DNA of 64,000 nucleotides, taken from assembly GCA_902596045.1 (NCBI GenBank), contig CACJSJ010000001.1, positions 1 to 64,000 of the forward strand, written 5' to 3'. Source of the DNA: an uncultured Pelagibacteraceae bacterium (GTDB lineage Bacteria > Pseudomonadota > Alphaproteobacteria > Pelagibacterales > Pelagibacteraceae). Position numbers and translations under genes: made by a program. The notes beneath the pieces are model-generated. The model had not been told where the DNA came from. It saw only the letters and a program-made list of their open reading frames with translations, and did not search any database. This document shows positions 49,078 through 59,482 of this stretch, piece after piece (position 1 is the stretch's first letter; each line of letters begins with the position of its first letter).

Positions 49078-49641
49078 ATGAGAAGAATATTTTTACTAAT
49101 TATTTTTATTTTTTCTTTAAAGAATGTTGTTAGTGCAAAAGATAGTGAATTTTTAGCTGATGATTTATTTCATATTGATCACATGAATTCTCATAACAAA
49201 AATTTTGCCTTGTATTTTAAGGGTAGAGAAAAATCAATTTTGGCCAGAGGTGAAACTAGCAATTATGTTAATGATTATCCAAAAGATCTTTATATTTATG
49301 ATTATAATACTAAAACTTCATCTCCGTTAATATCTTATGAATGGTTTCCGTCCCACGCAAAATATTATCTTCAGGAATATGACTTTCCTGTATTTCCAGA
49401 CGATTTTGCATACTATCTTCTAAAAGATAATAAAACCTTAGTTATGATAAGTGCAGTAAAAAGTTTAAATGCTAACTTTAAATTTGATATTATAGAAAAA
49501 AAACTAGAGTTGTATCCTGCTAATGGAAAATTTGATTTTATCATATCTTCTTTTGCCAAAAATTGTGGTCATTCTAAATTTGAGGATAATTATAAATGTA
49601 GTTTTTACAAACCATTAATATCAAGCAATTTAATTAATTAG
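49078..49641 (+). CDS. Secreted hypothetical protein
   Basis: 187 aa with N-terminal signal peptide; no family recognised. Confidence 0.7.
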   Translation: MRRIFLLIIFIFSLKNVVSAKDSEFLADDLFHIDHMNSHNKNFALYFKGREKSILARGETSNYVNDYPKDLYIYDYNTKTSSPLISYEWFPSHAKYYLQEYDFPVFPDDFAYYLLKDNKTLVMISAVKSLNANFKFDIIEKKLELYPANGKFDFIISSFAKNCGHSKFEDNYKCSFYKPLISSNLIN

Positions 49642-50551
49642 TTTGAGTAAAAGCCTCAGCAAATTTTTCAGCCTCAAATATTTGTAAGTCATCCTCTTTT
49701 TCACCTAAACCTAAAGCAATAATTGGAAGTTTATATTTTTTTGCTAGAGCTAAAAGAATTCCACCTTTTGCAGTTCCATCTAATTTTGTCATGATAATAC
49801 CTGTTATTGGAATTATTTTATTAAATTCTTCAACTTGACTAATTATATTTTGACCAGACGTTGCATCTAGAACCAAGATGACATCATGTGGTGCATCTGG
49901 ATCTATCTTTTTTGTTACATTGGCAATTTTTTTATATTCCTCCATTAAATTTTTCTTATTTTGTAATCTTCCAGCTGTATCAATTAGAACTTGATCAAAA
50001 TTATTATTAATAGCTTCTTCAATAGCTTTGTATGCAACCGAGGCCGGGTCAGATCCTTGTGATGATTTAGTTATTTGAACATCTATTTTTTTTGCCCAAT
50101 TTTCTAATTGTTCAATTGCTGCAGCTCTAAAGGTATCAGATGCAGCAAACATAACTTTATTGCCGTTAGTCTTTAAAATTTTTCCAATTTTACCAATACT
50201 TGTTGTTTTTCCAACACCATTAACTCCAGAAATTAAAGTTGCATTTAGTTTATCTTTTTTTTTGAAAAAATAACTATTCTCCAAAGGTTTCATAAGAGAA
50301 ACTATATATTCTTTTAAAATGAGATTGATTTCTAATTTTAAATCTTTATTTGGATCAACTTTCTTTGTTGAAATTATATCCTTTATCTCAGAAGCAGCTT
50401 CAATACCAACATCTGATTGAATTAAAAATTCCTCAATTTTATTTAAATTTTTATCATCTATCTCTTTTTTTATAATAATTTCTTTAAGACCAGATGAAAG
50501 TGCTGAAGCACTTTTTTGAAAACCTTTTTTAAATTTATCAAATATTCCCAT
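49634..50551 (-). CDS. ftsY: Signal recognition particle receptor FtsY
   Basis: 'SGVNGVGKTTSIGKIGKIL', 'AASDTFRAAAIEQLENWA', 'IDTAGRLQNKKNLMEEY', 'MTKLDGTAKGG'. Confidence 0.97.
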   Translation of the reverse strand: MGIFDKFKKGFQKSASALSSGLKEIIIKKEIDDKNLNKIEEFLIQSDVGIEAASEIKDIISTKKVDPNKDLKLEINLILKEYIVSLMKPLENSYFFKKKDKLNATLISGVNGVGKTTSIGKIGKILKTNGNKVMFAASDTFRAAAIEQLENWAKKIDVQITKSSQGSDPASVAYKAIEEAINNNFDQVLIDTAGRLQNKKNLMEEYKKIANVTKKIDPDAPHDVILVLDATSGQNIISQVEEFNKIIPITGIIMTKLDGTAKGGILLALAKKYKLPIIALGLGEKEDDLQIFEAEKFAEAFTQTN

Positions 50552-51375
50552 TATAATTTTATCAAAATTTCCTTAATATCTGAGACAGGACCTTTCATAT
50601 GAATAGAATTTTTCTCATCTATAAAAATTGATAATTTTCCAGTTTCAAATTCTATATCTGTATTATGATCTGTGAGTTTATTTAATGTGCCAGCAAATGC
50701 TGTTGCGCATGCTGCAGTTCCGCATGCCTTCGTTAACCCGGCACCTCTTTCCCAGACTTTAACTTTAATTAAATTTTTATTTAAAACTTTAGCAATTGTA
50801 ACATTACATTTTTCTGGAAACATTTTATGATTTTCAATTTGTGGACCAATTTTTTCTATGTCAAAGTTTTTTATTTCATCAACAAAAAAAACAATATGAG
50901 GATTTCCAACATTTATTGCAGTGCCACCTAAATGCTCATTGTTGTTTATGTCATTAATTTTAATATTTAGATTAAGAGTATTTAACTCCTCTGAAAGGGG
51001 AATTTCATTCCATTTAACTTTTGCATTTCCAATTTCAGTTGTAACTAAATTATTATTTAGTATTTCAGATTTTAAATTTCCAGATAGAGTAGTTAAAATT
51101 ATAGTTTTGTTGCCGTTTTCTTTTGAAATTAAATCAGCAACACATCTTGTCCCATTACCACACGCACCAGACTCACCACCATCAGAATTAAAAAACTTTA
51201 AACGAGCATCTGCAGTGTTATCTTTTTCAATTAATATTAATTGATCACATCCAATAAAATTTCTATCACAAATTTTAATTATTTGCTCTTTTGATAAATC
51301 AGTAATTTTTTGTCTATTATCAATGATAACAAAATCGTTACCCAATCCATCCATTTTAAAAGCTTTAATGTCCAT
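50551..51375 (-). CDS. dapF: Diaminopimelate epimerase
   Basis: 'KMDGLGNDFVIID', 'FFNSDGGESGACGNGTRC', 'WERGAGLTKACGTAACAT'. Confidence 0.97.
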   Translation of the reverse strand: MDIKAFKMDGLGNDFVIIDNRQKITDLSKEQIIKICDRNFIGCDQLILIEKDNTADARLKFFNSDGGESGACGNGTRCVADLISKENGNKTIILTTLSGNLKSEILNNNLVTTEIGNAKVKWNEIPLSEELNTLNLNIKINDINNNEHLGGTAINVGNPHIVFFVDEIKNFDIEKIGPQIENHKMFPEKCNVTIAKVLNKNLIKVKVWERGAGLTKACGTAACATAFAGTLNKLTDHNTDIEFETGKLSIFIDEKNSIHMKGPVSDIKEILIKL

Positions 51376-51427
51376 ATATCTTTATTTAACTTATTTATTG
51401 ACTTTTTGAACCTCTATTATAGTTTGT

Positions 51428-51523
51428 GGCAGTTTCCGCAAAAACGTTAAATTTGCGGTGTCTTTGGAAACAAAGAGATCGACACTAGTCAGCGAGGGTT
51501 CGCCCACTAGTGTGATTACTGCT
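51428..51523 (+). ncRNA. Structured 5' leader of ffh (candidate cis-regulatory RNA)
   Basis: Closing stem GCAGT/ACTGC (51429-51433/51518-51522) encloses three perfect hairpins: CCGCAAA/TTTGCGG, TCTTTG-GAAA-CAAAGA, ACACTAGT/ACTAGTGT with inner GCGA/TCGC. Confidence 0.85.
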
Positions 51524-51536
51524 GTGTGTAATAAAT

Positions 51537-52895
51537 ATGTTTGAAAATTTAACAAATAAATTTGAAGAAATTTTTTCTTCTTTAAAAAAGGCTCCCTCCC
51601 TTGATGAAAATCAAGTTGATGAAGGTTTGAGAGGTATTAGACAAGCTTTACTTGAAGCAGACGTCTCCTTAGACGTTGCAAAAGAATTTATTGAAAAAGT
51701 TAAGCCAAAAGCTTTAGGACAAGAAATAATTAGATCAACATCACCTGGAGATATGGTGGTTAAGATCGTTTACGATGAGCTGGTAAGTTTATTAGGTGAA
51801 AAAAATAATGATGTAAATCTTAATGCGGTTCCTCCAGTGCCAATGATGCTAGTTGGATTACAAGGTTCTGGTAAAACTACCACAACTGCTAAACTTGCAA
51901 GATATCTTGAAAATACGAAAAAAAAGAAAGTTATGATGGTTAGCTTAGATATCTATAGGCCAGCTGCCCAAGAACAATTAAAATCTTTAGGGGAACAAAA
52001 TAATATTTTAACGCTTCCCATAATTGAAGGCCAACAACCAGCTGATATTTGTCAAAGAGCTATTAGTGCAGCTAATTTAAATGGTGCTGATATTATATTA
52101 TTTGATACTGCAGGCAGGACGCAGATCGATTTACAAATGATGAGTGAAATCAAACAAATTGAAAAAACAATTAATCCTGCAGAAACATTTTTGGTTGCAG
52201 ATTCACTTACTGGACAAGTAGCGGCATCTGTTGCAAAAGAATTTAAAAATACTGTAAATATTTCCGGAATAATTTTAACTAGAGCAGATGGTGATGCTAG
52301 AGGTGGAGCAGCAGTTAGCATGAAGTACGTTTCTCAAGTTCCAATTAAATTTTTAGGAATAGGTGAAAAAATTGAAAATCTTGAAGTATTTCATCCAGAT
52401 AGAATTGCAAATAGAATTCTGGGCATGGGAGATATCGTATCTCTTGTAGAAAAAGCTGCACAAGATCTAGGTGAAGAAAATATTAAAAAGGCTGAAGAAA
52501 ATTTAAAAAAAGGACAATTTTCAATGGAAGATTATTTAACCCAATTAAGACAAATGAAAAAGATGGGTGGAATAGAAGGTGTAATGTCTTTTATGCCAGG
52601 TGTATCCAAGGTTAAATCCCAAATGGATGCCGCAGGAATAGATGAAAGTGTTATTACTAAAAATGAAGCAATAATTTTGTCCATGACAAAAAAAGAAAGA
52701 GAGAACCCAAAAATAATTGATGGTTCAAGAAAAAAAAGAATTGCGAGTGGCTCAGGTACAGACCCAGCTACTATCAATAAATTGTTAAAACAATTTAAAA
52801 TGATGTCTGAAATGATGAAAAAGATGTCTAAAGGAAATCTGAAAGGTATGACTGATAAAGGAATACCACCAGAATTATTTAATCAATTAAAATAA
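51537..52895 (+). CDS. ffh: Signal recognition particle protein Ffh
   Basis: 'GLQGSGKTTTTAKLARYL', 'SLDIYRPAAQEQL', 'FDTAGRTQIDLQMM', Met-rich M domain 'MMSEMMKKMSKGNLKGM'. Confidence 0.98.
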   Translation: MFENLTNKFEEIFSSLKKAPSLDENQVDEGLRGIRQALLEADVSLDVAKEFIEKVKPKALGQEIIRSTSPGDMVVKIVYDELVSLLGEKNNDVNLNAVPPVPMMLVGLQGSGKTTTTAKLARYLENTKKKKVMMVSLDIYRPAAQEQLKSLGEQNNILTLPIIEGQQPADICQRAISAANLNGADIILFDTAGRTQIDLQMMSEIKQIEKTINPAETFLVADSLTGQVAASVAKEFKNTVNISGIILTRADGDARGGAAVSMKYVSQVPIKFLGIGEKIENLEVFHPDRIANRILGMGDIVSLVEKAAQDLGEENIKKAEENLKKGQFSMEDYLTQLRQMKKMGGIEGVMSFMPGVSKVKSQMDAAGIDESVITKNEAIILSMTKKERENPKIIDGSRKKRIASGSGTDPATINKLLKQFKMMSEMMKKMSKGNLKGMTDKGIPPELFNQLK

Positions 52896-52908
52896 AAAAG
52901 GAGAATAA

Positions 52909-53301
52909 ATGTTAAAGTTAAGACTATCAAGAGGTGGAACAAAGAAGAGACCCGTTTATAAAGTAGTTGTGGCGGACAGTAGATTTGCAAGGGATGGAAG
53001 ATTTATTGAAAAGGTTGGTTTTTTCAATCCATTACTTCCTAAAGAAAAAAAAGAAAGAATTGGACTTGAGGCTGAAAGAATTAAATATTGGCTAGGTCAA
53101 GGTGCACAGCCAACTACAAGAGTAGCAAGAATTTTAGGAGAAAATGAATTAATGTCTATGCCTGCTAATGGAAATAATCCACAAAAAGCTATTCCAAAAA
53201 AAGAAAGAAAAAAAGAAGGATCTGAAGAAGCTCCTAAAGCAGAAGCAGCACCAGCAGCAGAAGCTAAAAAGGAAGAAGCTCATAAAGAGGAAAAAAAATA
53301 A
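52909..53301 (+). CDS. rpsP: 30S ribosomal protein S16 with Ala/Lys/Glu-rich C-terminal tail
   Basis: 'LKLRLSRGGTKKRPVYKVVVADSRFARDGRFIEKVGFFNPL'. Confidence 0.97.
   Translation: MLKLRLSRGGTKKRPVYKVVVADSRFARDGRFIEKVGFFNPLLPKEKKERIGLEAERIKYWLGQGAQPTTRVARILGENELMSMPANGNNPQKAIPKKERKKEGSEEAPKAEAAPAAEAKKEEAHKEEKK
53260..53281 (+). repeat. 22-bp coding repeat GAAGCTAAAAAGGAAGAAGCTC in the rpsP tail
   Basis: Identical to 54445..54466 and 54493..54514 in rplS. Confidence 0.93.
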
Positions 53302-53315
53302 TCTAAAGTTTGTTT

Positions 53316-54002
53316 ATGTTTCAAGCTCAAGTATTTACTCTTTATCCTGAAGTTTTTCCTGGACCATTAGCTAAAGGTCTTTATGGAAAAGCTTTGTCTA
53401 ATAAATTATGGAATTTAAACGTAATAAACATTAGAGATGCAGCCACTGACAAACACAAAACAGTTGATGATACTCCGTATGGTGGAGGAACAGGAATGTT
53501 ATTAAAAGCTGATGTTTTAGCAAAAGCGCTTGATCAAAAAGTTAAAAAAGGAGAGAGAATTTTTTATCTTTCACCAAAAGGTAAAAAATTTGATCAAAAA
53601 CTTGCTCAAGAACTAGCAAAAGAAAAATCTATATCTTTGATATGTGGTCATTTTGAAGGAGTAGATGAAAGAGTTTTAACTACAAGGAATATTGAAGAAA
53701 TAAGTATAGGAGATTATGTTTTGTCAGGGGGTGAAACTGCTGCGTTAGTTGTGCTTGATAGTATTTTGAGACTTTTGCCAGGAGTTATAGGAAATGATAA
53801 ATCTTCACTCGATGAAACCTTTGAAAATGGTCTTTTAGAATATCCTCAATATACAAAACCTCAAATATGGGAAGAAAAATCAGTGCCGGATGTATTATTA
53901 TCAGGAGATCATAATAAAATTAAAGACTGGCGTTTATCTCAATCTGAGGCTATAACACGCGACCGAAGACCAGATTTATGGCAAAAATATAAGAAAAACT
54001 AG
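53316..54002 (+). CDS. trmD: tRNA (guanine-N1)-methyltransferase
   Basis: '[14 protein letters not shown]', '[14 protein letters not shown]', '[19 protein letters not shown]'; ORF-track start 53310 is TTG, ATG at 53316. Confidence 0.97.
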   Translation: MFQAQVFTLYPEVFPGPLAKGLYGKALSNKLWNLNVINIRDAATDKHKTVDDTPYGGGTGMLLKADVLAKALDQKVKKGERIFYLSPKGKKFDQKLAQELAKEKSISLICGHFEGVDERVLTTRNIEEISIGDYVLSGGETAALVVLDSILRLLPGVIGNDKSSLDETFENGLLEYPQYTKPQIWEEKSVPDVLLSGDHNKIKDWRLSQSEAITRDRRPDLWQKYKKN

Positions 54003-54018
54003 TTTGTTAAATATTAAA

Positions 54019-54570
54019 ATGAAAACAATAGAAGAAATAAACCAACACAAGGTAAAAAAAATTCTTTCAGAAAAGAAAATCCCTGATTTTTTTACTGGAG
54101 ATGTAGTTAAAGTTGGTGTCAGAATTACAGAAGGTAAAAAAGAAAGAATTCAATATTTTGAAGGTGTTTGTATAGCCAAGAAGAGTAGAGACTTAAACTC
54201 ATCGTTTACGGTAAGAAAAATATCTTTTGGAGAAGGAGTTGAAAGAACTTTTCCATTATATGGAACAGTAATTGACACAATTAAAGTAATTCGTTCAGGA
54301 AAAGTAAGAAGAGCAAAACTTTATTATTTAAGAGACAGAACTGGTAAATCAGCAAGAATTGCTGAAAAAATCAGAAAAAAAATCGGAATTGATGTTGATG
54401 TTAAGCCCGAAACTGTGACTGAAGAAAATTTAGCTCCAGTAACTGAAGCTAAAAAGGAAGAAGCTCCTAAAGTAGACACAACACCAGCAGTAGAAGCTAA
54501 AAAGGAAGAAGCTCCTAAAGCTGAAAGTAAGACAGAAAAAAAACTTGAAAATACACCAGAAAAAAAATAA
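54019..54570 (+). CDS. rplS: 50S ribosomal protein L19 with repeat-containing C-terminal tail
   Basis: '[58 protein letters not shown]'; ATG at 54019. Confidence 0.97.
   Translation: MKTIEEINQHKVKKILSEKKIPDFFTGDVVKVGVRITEGKKERIQYFEGVCIAKKSRDLNSSFTVRKISFGEGVERTFPLYGTVIDTIKVIRSGKVRRAKLYYLRDRTGKSARIAEKIRKKIGIDVDVKPETVTEENLAPVTEAKKEEAPKVDTTPAVEAKKEEAPKAESKTEKKLENTPEKK
54445..54520 (+). repeat. Two copies of a 28-bp repeat (48-bp period) in the rplS tail
   Basis: GAAGCTAAAAAGGAAGAAGCTCCTAAAG at 54445..54472 and 54493..54520. Confidence 0.93.
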
Positions 54571-54581
54571 TTTTTTTTTCA

Positions 54582-55985
54582 ATGCCCAATACTCTTTACG
54601 ATAAAATTTGGAACGATCACTTAGTGGATCAACAAGATGATGGTACAGCTTTACTATTTGTTGATAGACATTTGGTTCATGAGGTAACAAGTCCACAAGC
54701 ATTTGAAGGACTTAGAAATTCTAAACGCAAAGTTAGACATCCTAAATTAACACTTGCAGTTGCAGATCATAATGTTCCTACAACAGATAGATCCAAAGGT
54801 ATTTCTGATCAAGAATCAAAAATTCAAGTTGATACTTTAGAATCTAATTGTAAAGAATTTGGTATCAAGTTATTTGGAATGAATGATAAAAGACAGGGGA
54901 TTGTTCACATAATTGGACCTGAACAAGGATTTACTCAACCAGGTACAGTTATTGTTTGTGGAGACAGTCACACCGCAACTCATGGAGCATTTGGTTCTTT
55001 AGCATTCGGAATTGGTACATCAGAAGTAGAGCATGTTTTAGCGACACAAACATTGGTTCAGAAAAAAGCAAAAAATTTTAGAATAAATGTAAATGGTAAA
55101 CTTCCGCTAGGTGTTACTTCTAAAGATGTAATTCTTCAAATAATTGGAAAAATTGGTACCGCTGGAGGAACTGGCTGTGTAGTAGAGTATGCGGGTGGTT
55201 TAATCAGATCATTAAGTGTTGAACAAAGAATGACGATTTGCAACATGACAATTGAAGGTGGTGCTAGAGCAGGTTTAATTGCACCTGATGAAAAAATATT
55301 TAAATATTTAAAAGATAAACCAATGTCACCAAAAGGAAAAGATTGGGACAAAGCTTTAGAATATTGGAAAAGTTTAAAAACTGATGATGGTGCTAAATTT
55401 GATAAAGAGATAAATCTGGAAGCTAACGAGATTTCGCCCATGATAACTTGGGGTACATCTCCCCAGGATGTGATTACAATTGATGAAAAAATTCCAAATC
55501 CTCAAAATGAGATGGATGAAGATAAAAAAAATTCTTTAGAAAGAGCATTAAATTATATGGGTTTAAAACCAAATATGTCTGCTAAAGACATTAAGATAGA
55601 CAAAGTTTTTATTGGAAGCTGTACGAATGGTAGGATAGAGGATTTAAGAGAGGCTGCAAAAATTTTAAAAGATAAAAAAATAGCCTCTCATGTTCATGCA
55701 ATGGTCGTTCCAGGATCGGGATTAGTAAAAGAACAAGCAGAACAAGAAGGATTAGATAAAATTTTTGTAAACTCTGGTTTTGAATGGAGAGAGCCAGGTT
55801 GCTCTATGTGTTTAGCAATGAATGCAGATAAACTAAAACCGGAGGAGAGATGTGCCTCAACATCAAATAGAAATTTTGAGGGTAGACAAGGTAGAGGTGG
55901 AAGAACTCATTTAGTAAGCCCTGGTATGGCTGCAGCAGCTGCAATATCTGGAAATCTTGATGATGTTAGAAAATATCAAAATTAA
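54582..55985 (+). CDS. leuC: 3-isopropylmalate dehydratase large subunit
   Basis: '[12 protein letters not shown]', '[32 protein letters not shown]', '[14 protein letters not shown]'. Confidence 0.97.
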   Translation: MPNTLYDKIWNDHLVDQQDDGTALLFVDRHLVHEVTSPQAFEGLRNSKRKVRHPKLTLAVADHNVPTTDRSKGISDQESKIQVDTLESNCKEFGIKLFGMNDKRQGIVHIIGPEQGFTQPGTVIVCGDSHTATHGAFGSLAFGIGTSEVEHVLATQTLVQKKAKNFRINVNGKLPLGVTSKDVILQIIGKIGTAGGTGCVVEYAGGLIRSLSVEQRMTICNMTIEGGARAGLIAPDEKIFKYLKDKPMSPKGKDWDKALEYWKSLKTDDGAKFDKEINLEANEISPMITWGTSPQDVITIDEKIPNPQNEMDEDKKNSLERALNYMGLKPNMSAKDIKIDKVFIGSCTNGRIEDLREAAKILKDKKIASHVHAMVVPGSGLVKEQAEQEGLDKIFVNSGFEWREPGCSMCLAMNADKLKPEERCASTSNRNFEGRQGRGGRTHLVSPGMAAAAAISGNLDDVRKYQN

Positions 55986-55986
55986 C

Positions 55987-56592
55987 ATGCAAAAATTTAA
56001 TACATTAAAAAGCATACCGGCTTATTTACCAATAGTTAATATCGATACAGATATGATTATTCCAAAACAATTTTTAAAAACAATAAAAAGGACAGGTTTA
56101 GGTAAAAATTTATTTTTTGAAATGAGATATGATGATAAGGGTAAAGAAATTAATGATTTTATTTTAAATCAAAATCCCTTCAATAATTCAAAAATTTTAA
56201 TTGCAGGAAAAAATTTTGGTTGTGGTTCATCGAGAGAACACGCTCCATGGGCATTATTAGACTTTGGAATAACTTGTGTGATCAGTTCAAGCTTCGCTGA
56301 TATTTTTTACAGTAATTGTTTTAAGAATGGAATATTGCCTATTATTCTTGATGAAGAAAAGATCAAAGAACTATCAGAATATGCAAATAGAAAAGAGGAA
56401 ATTTCTATAGATCTTAATGAAGAAAAAATTATGTATGGAAATAGTAAAATAAATTTCAAGATAGACTCATTTAAGAAAAAGTGTTTATTAGAAGGGCTAG
56501 ACGATATAGCTCTGTCTTTAAAAAAATCAGATAAAATACAAAATTTTGAAAAAGATTTAAAAGATAAAAAACCCTGGATATTTAATGATTAA
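55987..56592 (+). CDS. leuD: 3-isopropylmalate dehydratase small subunit
   Basis: '[22 protein letters not shown]', '[17 protein letters not shown]'; likely start Met at 55987. Confidence 0.96.
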   Translation: MQKFNTLKSIPAYLPIVNIDTDMIIPKQFLKTIKRTGLGKNLFFEMRYDDKGKEINDFILNQNPFNNSKILIAGKNFGCGSSREHAPWALLDFGITCVISSSFADIFYSNCFKNGILPIILDEEKIKELSEYANRKEEISIDLNEEKIMYGNSKINFKIDSFKKKCLLEGLDDIALSLKKSDKIQNFEKDLKDKKPWIFND

Positions 56593-57691
56593 GGTTAAAA
56601 AAAGAAAAATATTATTACTACCTGGTGATGGAATTGGCCCAGAAGTAATTGGGGAAGTAAAAAAGATAATTAATTGGTTTAACAATAAAAAGTCTCTAGA
56701 TTTTGAAATTGATGAGGATCTTGTTGGGGGTTCTTCATATGACAAACATGGAACACCAATAACTGATGAAGTTTTTTATAAAGCACTAGAGAGTGCAGTC
56801 ATAATGTTGGGTGCAGTTGGTGGTCCTAAATGGGACAACATAGAATTTTCAAAAAAACCTGAAAGAGCATTATTAAAACTTAGAAAAGAGTTAAAACTTT
56901 TTGCAAATTTACGACCGGCAATATGTTTTAAACAATTAGTTGATGCATCAACACTTAAGCCAGAAATTGTTTCAGGTTTAGATATTATGATCGTTAGAGA
57001 GCTCACAGGTGGAATATATTTTGGAGAACCAAGAGGAATTAAACCAATTGAAAATGGAGAACGTAAAGGAATTAATACTCACACATATACAAGTAGTGAA
57101 ATAATTAGAGTAGCCAAAATTGCTTTTGAATTAGCAAAGAAAAGGTCAAATAAAGTTACTTCATGTGAAAAATCAAATGTAATGGAAGCAGGACAACTTT
57201 GGAGAGAAGAAGTTCAGACATTGCATGATAAAGAATATAAAGATGTAGAGTTAAGTCATATGCTTGCTGATAATTGCTCCATGCAATTGTTAAGAAACCC
57301 AAAACAATTTGATGTTATTGTAACAGACAACTTGTTTGGGGATATGTTATCGGACCAGGCTTCAATGCTTACAGGATCTTTAGGCCTTTTACCCTCAGCA
57401 TCTTTGGGGGCAAAAAACAAGGATGGTGAAATGAGAGCAATGTATGAACCTATTCATGGATCAGCTCCTGACATAGCCGGTAAAGGAATTGCAAACCCAA
57501 TTGCCAGTATATTAAGTTTTGCTATGGCTTTAAGATATTCATTAGATCTTGATAAAGAAGCGGAGGCTTTGGAAAAAGCTGTACAAGATGTTCTTAATGA
57601 TGGCTTTAGAACAAAAGACATTTTATCTGATGGAATGAAAGAAGTTTCTACCTCACAAATGGGTGATGCGTTAATTTCAAAATTGCAATAA
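56585..57691 (+). CDS. leuB: 3-isopropylmalate dehydrogenase
   Basis: '[16 protein letters not shown]', '[17 protein letters not shown]', '[18 protein letters not shown]'. Confidence 0.97.
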   Translation: MIKVKKRKILLLPGDGIGPEVIGEVKKIINWFNNKKSLDFEIDEDLVGGSSYDKHGTPITDEVFYKALESAVIMLGAVGGPKWDNIEFSKKPERALLKLRKELKLFANLRPAICFKQLVDASTLKPEIVSGLDIMIVRELTGGIYFGEPRGIKPIENGERKGINTHTYTSSEIIRVAKIAFELAKKRSNKVTSCEKSNVMEAGQLWREEVQTLHDKEYKDVELSHMLADNCSMQLLRNPKQFDVIVTDNLFGDMLSDQASMLTGSLGLLPSASLGAKNKDGEMRAMYEPIHGSAPDIAGKGIANPIASILSFAMALRYSLDLDKEAEALEKAVQDVLNDGFRTKDILSDGMKEVSTSQMGDALISKLQ

Positions 57692-57717
57692 TCTATCAAT
57701 TATTCTAAACTATTTTT

Positions 57718-59481
57718 ATGCCAAGCTATACTGCACCTGTAGAAGATATGATGTTTCTTTTTGAAAAATTAAGAGACAACAAGAAATATAATGAATTAGA
57801 AAAGTACAAAGAGGTTAGTTCAGATTTAGTTAAAGATATTTTAGAAGAGGCTGCAAAAATAAATCAAAACTTAATTCTGCCGCTTGCAAAAGCAGGAGAT
57901 GAAAATCCAGCAGTTTTAGAAAATGGAGTAGTCAGAACTCCTCCAGGATATAAAGAGGCATATAAAAAATATATTGAGGATGGGTGGACTTCTTTATCTT
58001 GTGATCCTAAATATGGCGGGCAAGGTATGCCAAAAACAGTAAGTGCATTCTTTGATGAAATGTTATCTTCAGCAAGTTTATCATTTAAACTTTATAGTGA
58101 ACTGAGCATAGGTGCTTATAATTGTATTAATCATCATGCATCAGATGAACTAAAAGAAAAATATTTACCAAAGATAGTCGAAGGTAAATGGAGTGGCACT
58201 ATGTGTTTAACAGAGCCAGTTTGTGGGACAGATTTAGGACTTTTAAAAACAAAAGCAAAAAAACAAAATGATGGAACATATAAAATTAGTGGTCAGAAAA
58301 TATTTATAACATCAGGGGATCATGATTTGACGGAAAATATTATTCATTTAGTAATTGCTAGGGCAACAGACTCTCCAGCAGGCACAAAAGGCATAAGTTT
58401 ATTTTTAGTTCCTAAATTTACAGTTAATGATGACGGAAGTATTGGACCAAGAAATGGGATATCTACAGGATCTATTGAAAGCAAAATGGGTATAAAAGGT
58501 TCTGCAACATGCGTATTAAACTTTGATGAAGCCACTGGTTATATGATTGGTAAAAAAGATAAAGGTTTAAACGCAATGTTTACAATGATGAATCTTGAAA
58601 GAATAGTTGTCGGAATTCAAGGTTTAGGAATTTCAGAAATCGCCTATCAAAATTCACTTGCTTATGCAAAAGAGAGAAAACAAGGTAAAACAAATAAAAC
58701 CAAATCAACTAATGGCGCTGATTTTATAATTGAACATGCTGATATAAGAAAATCTTTATTAAACATGAAATCAATTATCGAGGGTGAGAGAGCCTTATGT
58801 TTTTGGTTATCGCAGCAAACTGAAGTTAGTTTAAATCACCAAGATGAAAAAGTACGTCAGGAAGCATCAGACTTTGTTTCGTTAATGACTCCAGTGGTAA
58901 AATCATTGTTTACCGATTTAGGTATGGAAATTACAAATGATGCAATGCAAATTCACGGGGGTTATGGTTATACAAAAGATCAAGGGATAGAACAGCTGTA
59001 TAGAGATAATAGAATAACTCCAATATATGAAGGTACGAATTCTGTGCAGGCAGCAGACTTAGTTTTTAGAAAACTATCAAATAAAAATGGAGACATAATT
59101 AGTAAATTTATAGATTTAATAAAGTCTGAAACTGATTTAGATAACGAAAAGATTAAGCCATTTACAAAGGAATTTAAGTATTATTTGGATATTTTAACTA
59201 AATTTAGTGAATGGATAAACGAAAAAACCAAAAGTGATAAAGACGATGTTAGTGCTGCTGCAAATGATTATCTAAAAACTCTTGGTTTTGTCTCTGTTGC
59301 TTATGCTTGGATAAAAGTCTTGGATGTTAGTTTCAAAGATTATAATGAAAATAAAAATTTTTATGATGATAAAATAAATACTGCAAAATTTTATTTTGAA
59401 AAAGTTTTACCTAGAGCTGAGCTACATTATAAATCTGCTATTTCTGGAAGCTCAAATATTATGAATTTTAAGTTTAATTAG
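57718..59481 (+). CDS. dmdC: Acyl-CoA dehydrogenase, DmdC-like (methylmercaptopropionyl-CoA dehydrogenase)
   Basis: 587 aa large-type ACAD 'GTMCLTEPVCGTDLGLLKTKA', 'MQIHGGYGYTKDQGIEQLYRDNRITPIYEGTN'; position in the dmd cluster. Confidence 0.85.
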   Translation: MPSYTAPVEDMMFLFEKLRDNKKYNELEKYKEVSSDLVKDILEEAAKINQNLILPLAKAGDENPAVLENGVVRTPPGYKEAYKKYIEDGWTSLSCDPKYGGQGMPKTVSAFFDEMLSSASLSFKLYSELSIGAYNCINHHASDELKEKYLPKIVEGKWSGTMCLTEPVCGTDLGLLKTKAKKQNDGTYKISGQKIFITSGDHDLTENIIHLVIARATDSPAGTKGISLFLVPKFTVNDDGSIGPRNGISTGSIESKMGIKGSATCVLNFDEATGYMIGKKDKGLNAMFTMMNLERIVVGIQGLGISEIAYQNSLAYAKERKQGKTNKTKSTNGADFIIEHADIRKSLLNMKSIIEGERALCFWLSQQTEVSLNHQDEKVRQEASDFVSLMTPVVKSLFTDLGMEITNDAMQIHGGYGYTKDQGIEQLYRDNRITPIYEGTNSVQAADLVFRKLSNKNGDIISKFIDLIKSETDLDNEKIKPFTKEFKYYLDILTKFSEWINEKTKSDKDDVSAAANDYLKTLGFVSVAYAWIKVLDVSFKDYNENKNFYDDKINTAKFYFEKVLPRAELHYKSAISGSSNIMNFKFN

Positions 59482-59482
59482 A

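Noticed and set aside
51398-51423. Sigma70-like TTGACT...TATTAT/TATAGT promoter before the ffh leader
   Set aside because: Spacer (11-14 bp) is too short for a canonical promoter; suggestive only
53168-53350. 60-aa Lys/Gln-rich ORF
   Set aside because: Frame-shifted reading of the rpsP repeat tail
54430-54702. 90-aa Phe/Ser-rich minus ORF
   Set aside because: Antisense of the rplS tail repeats and the leuC start
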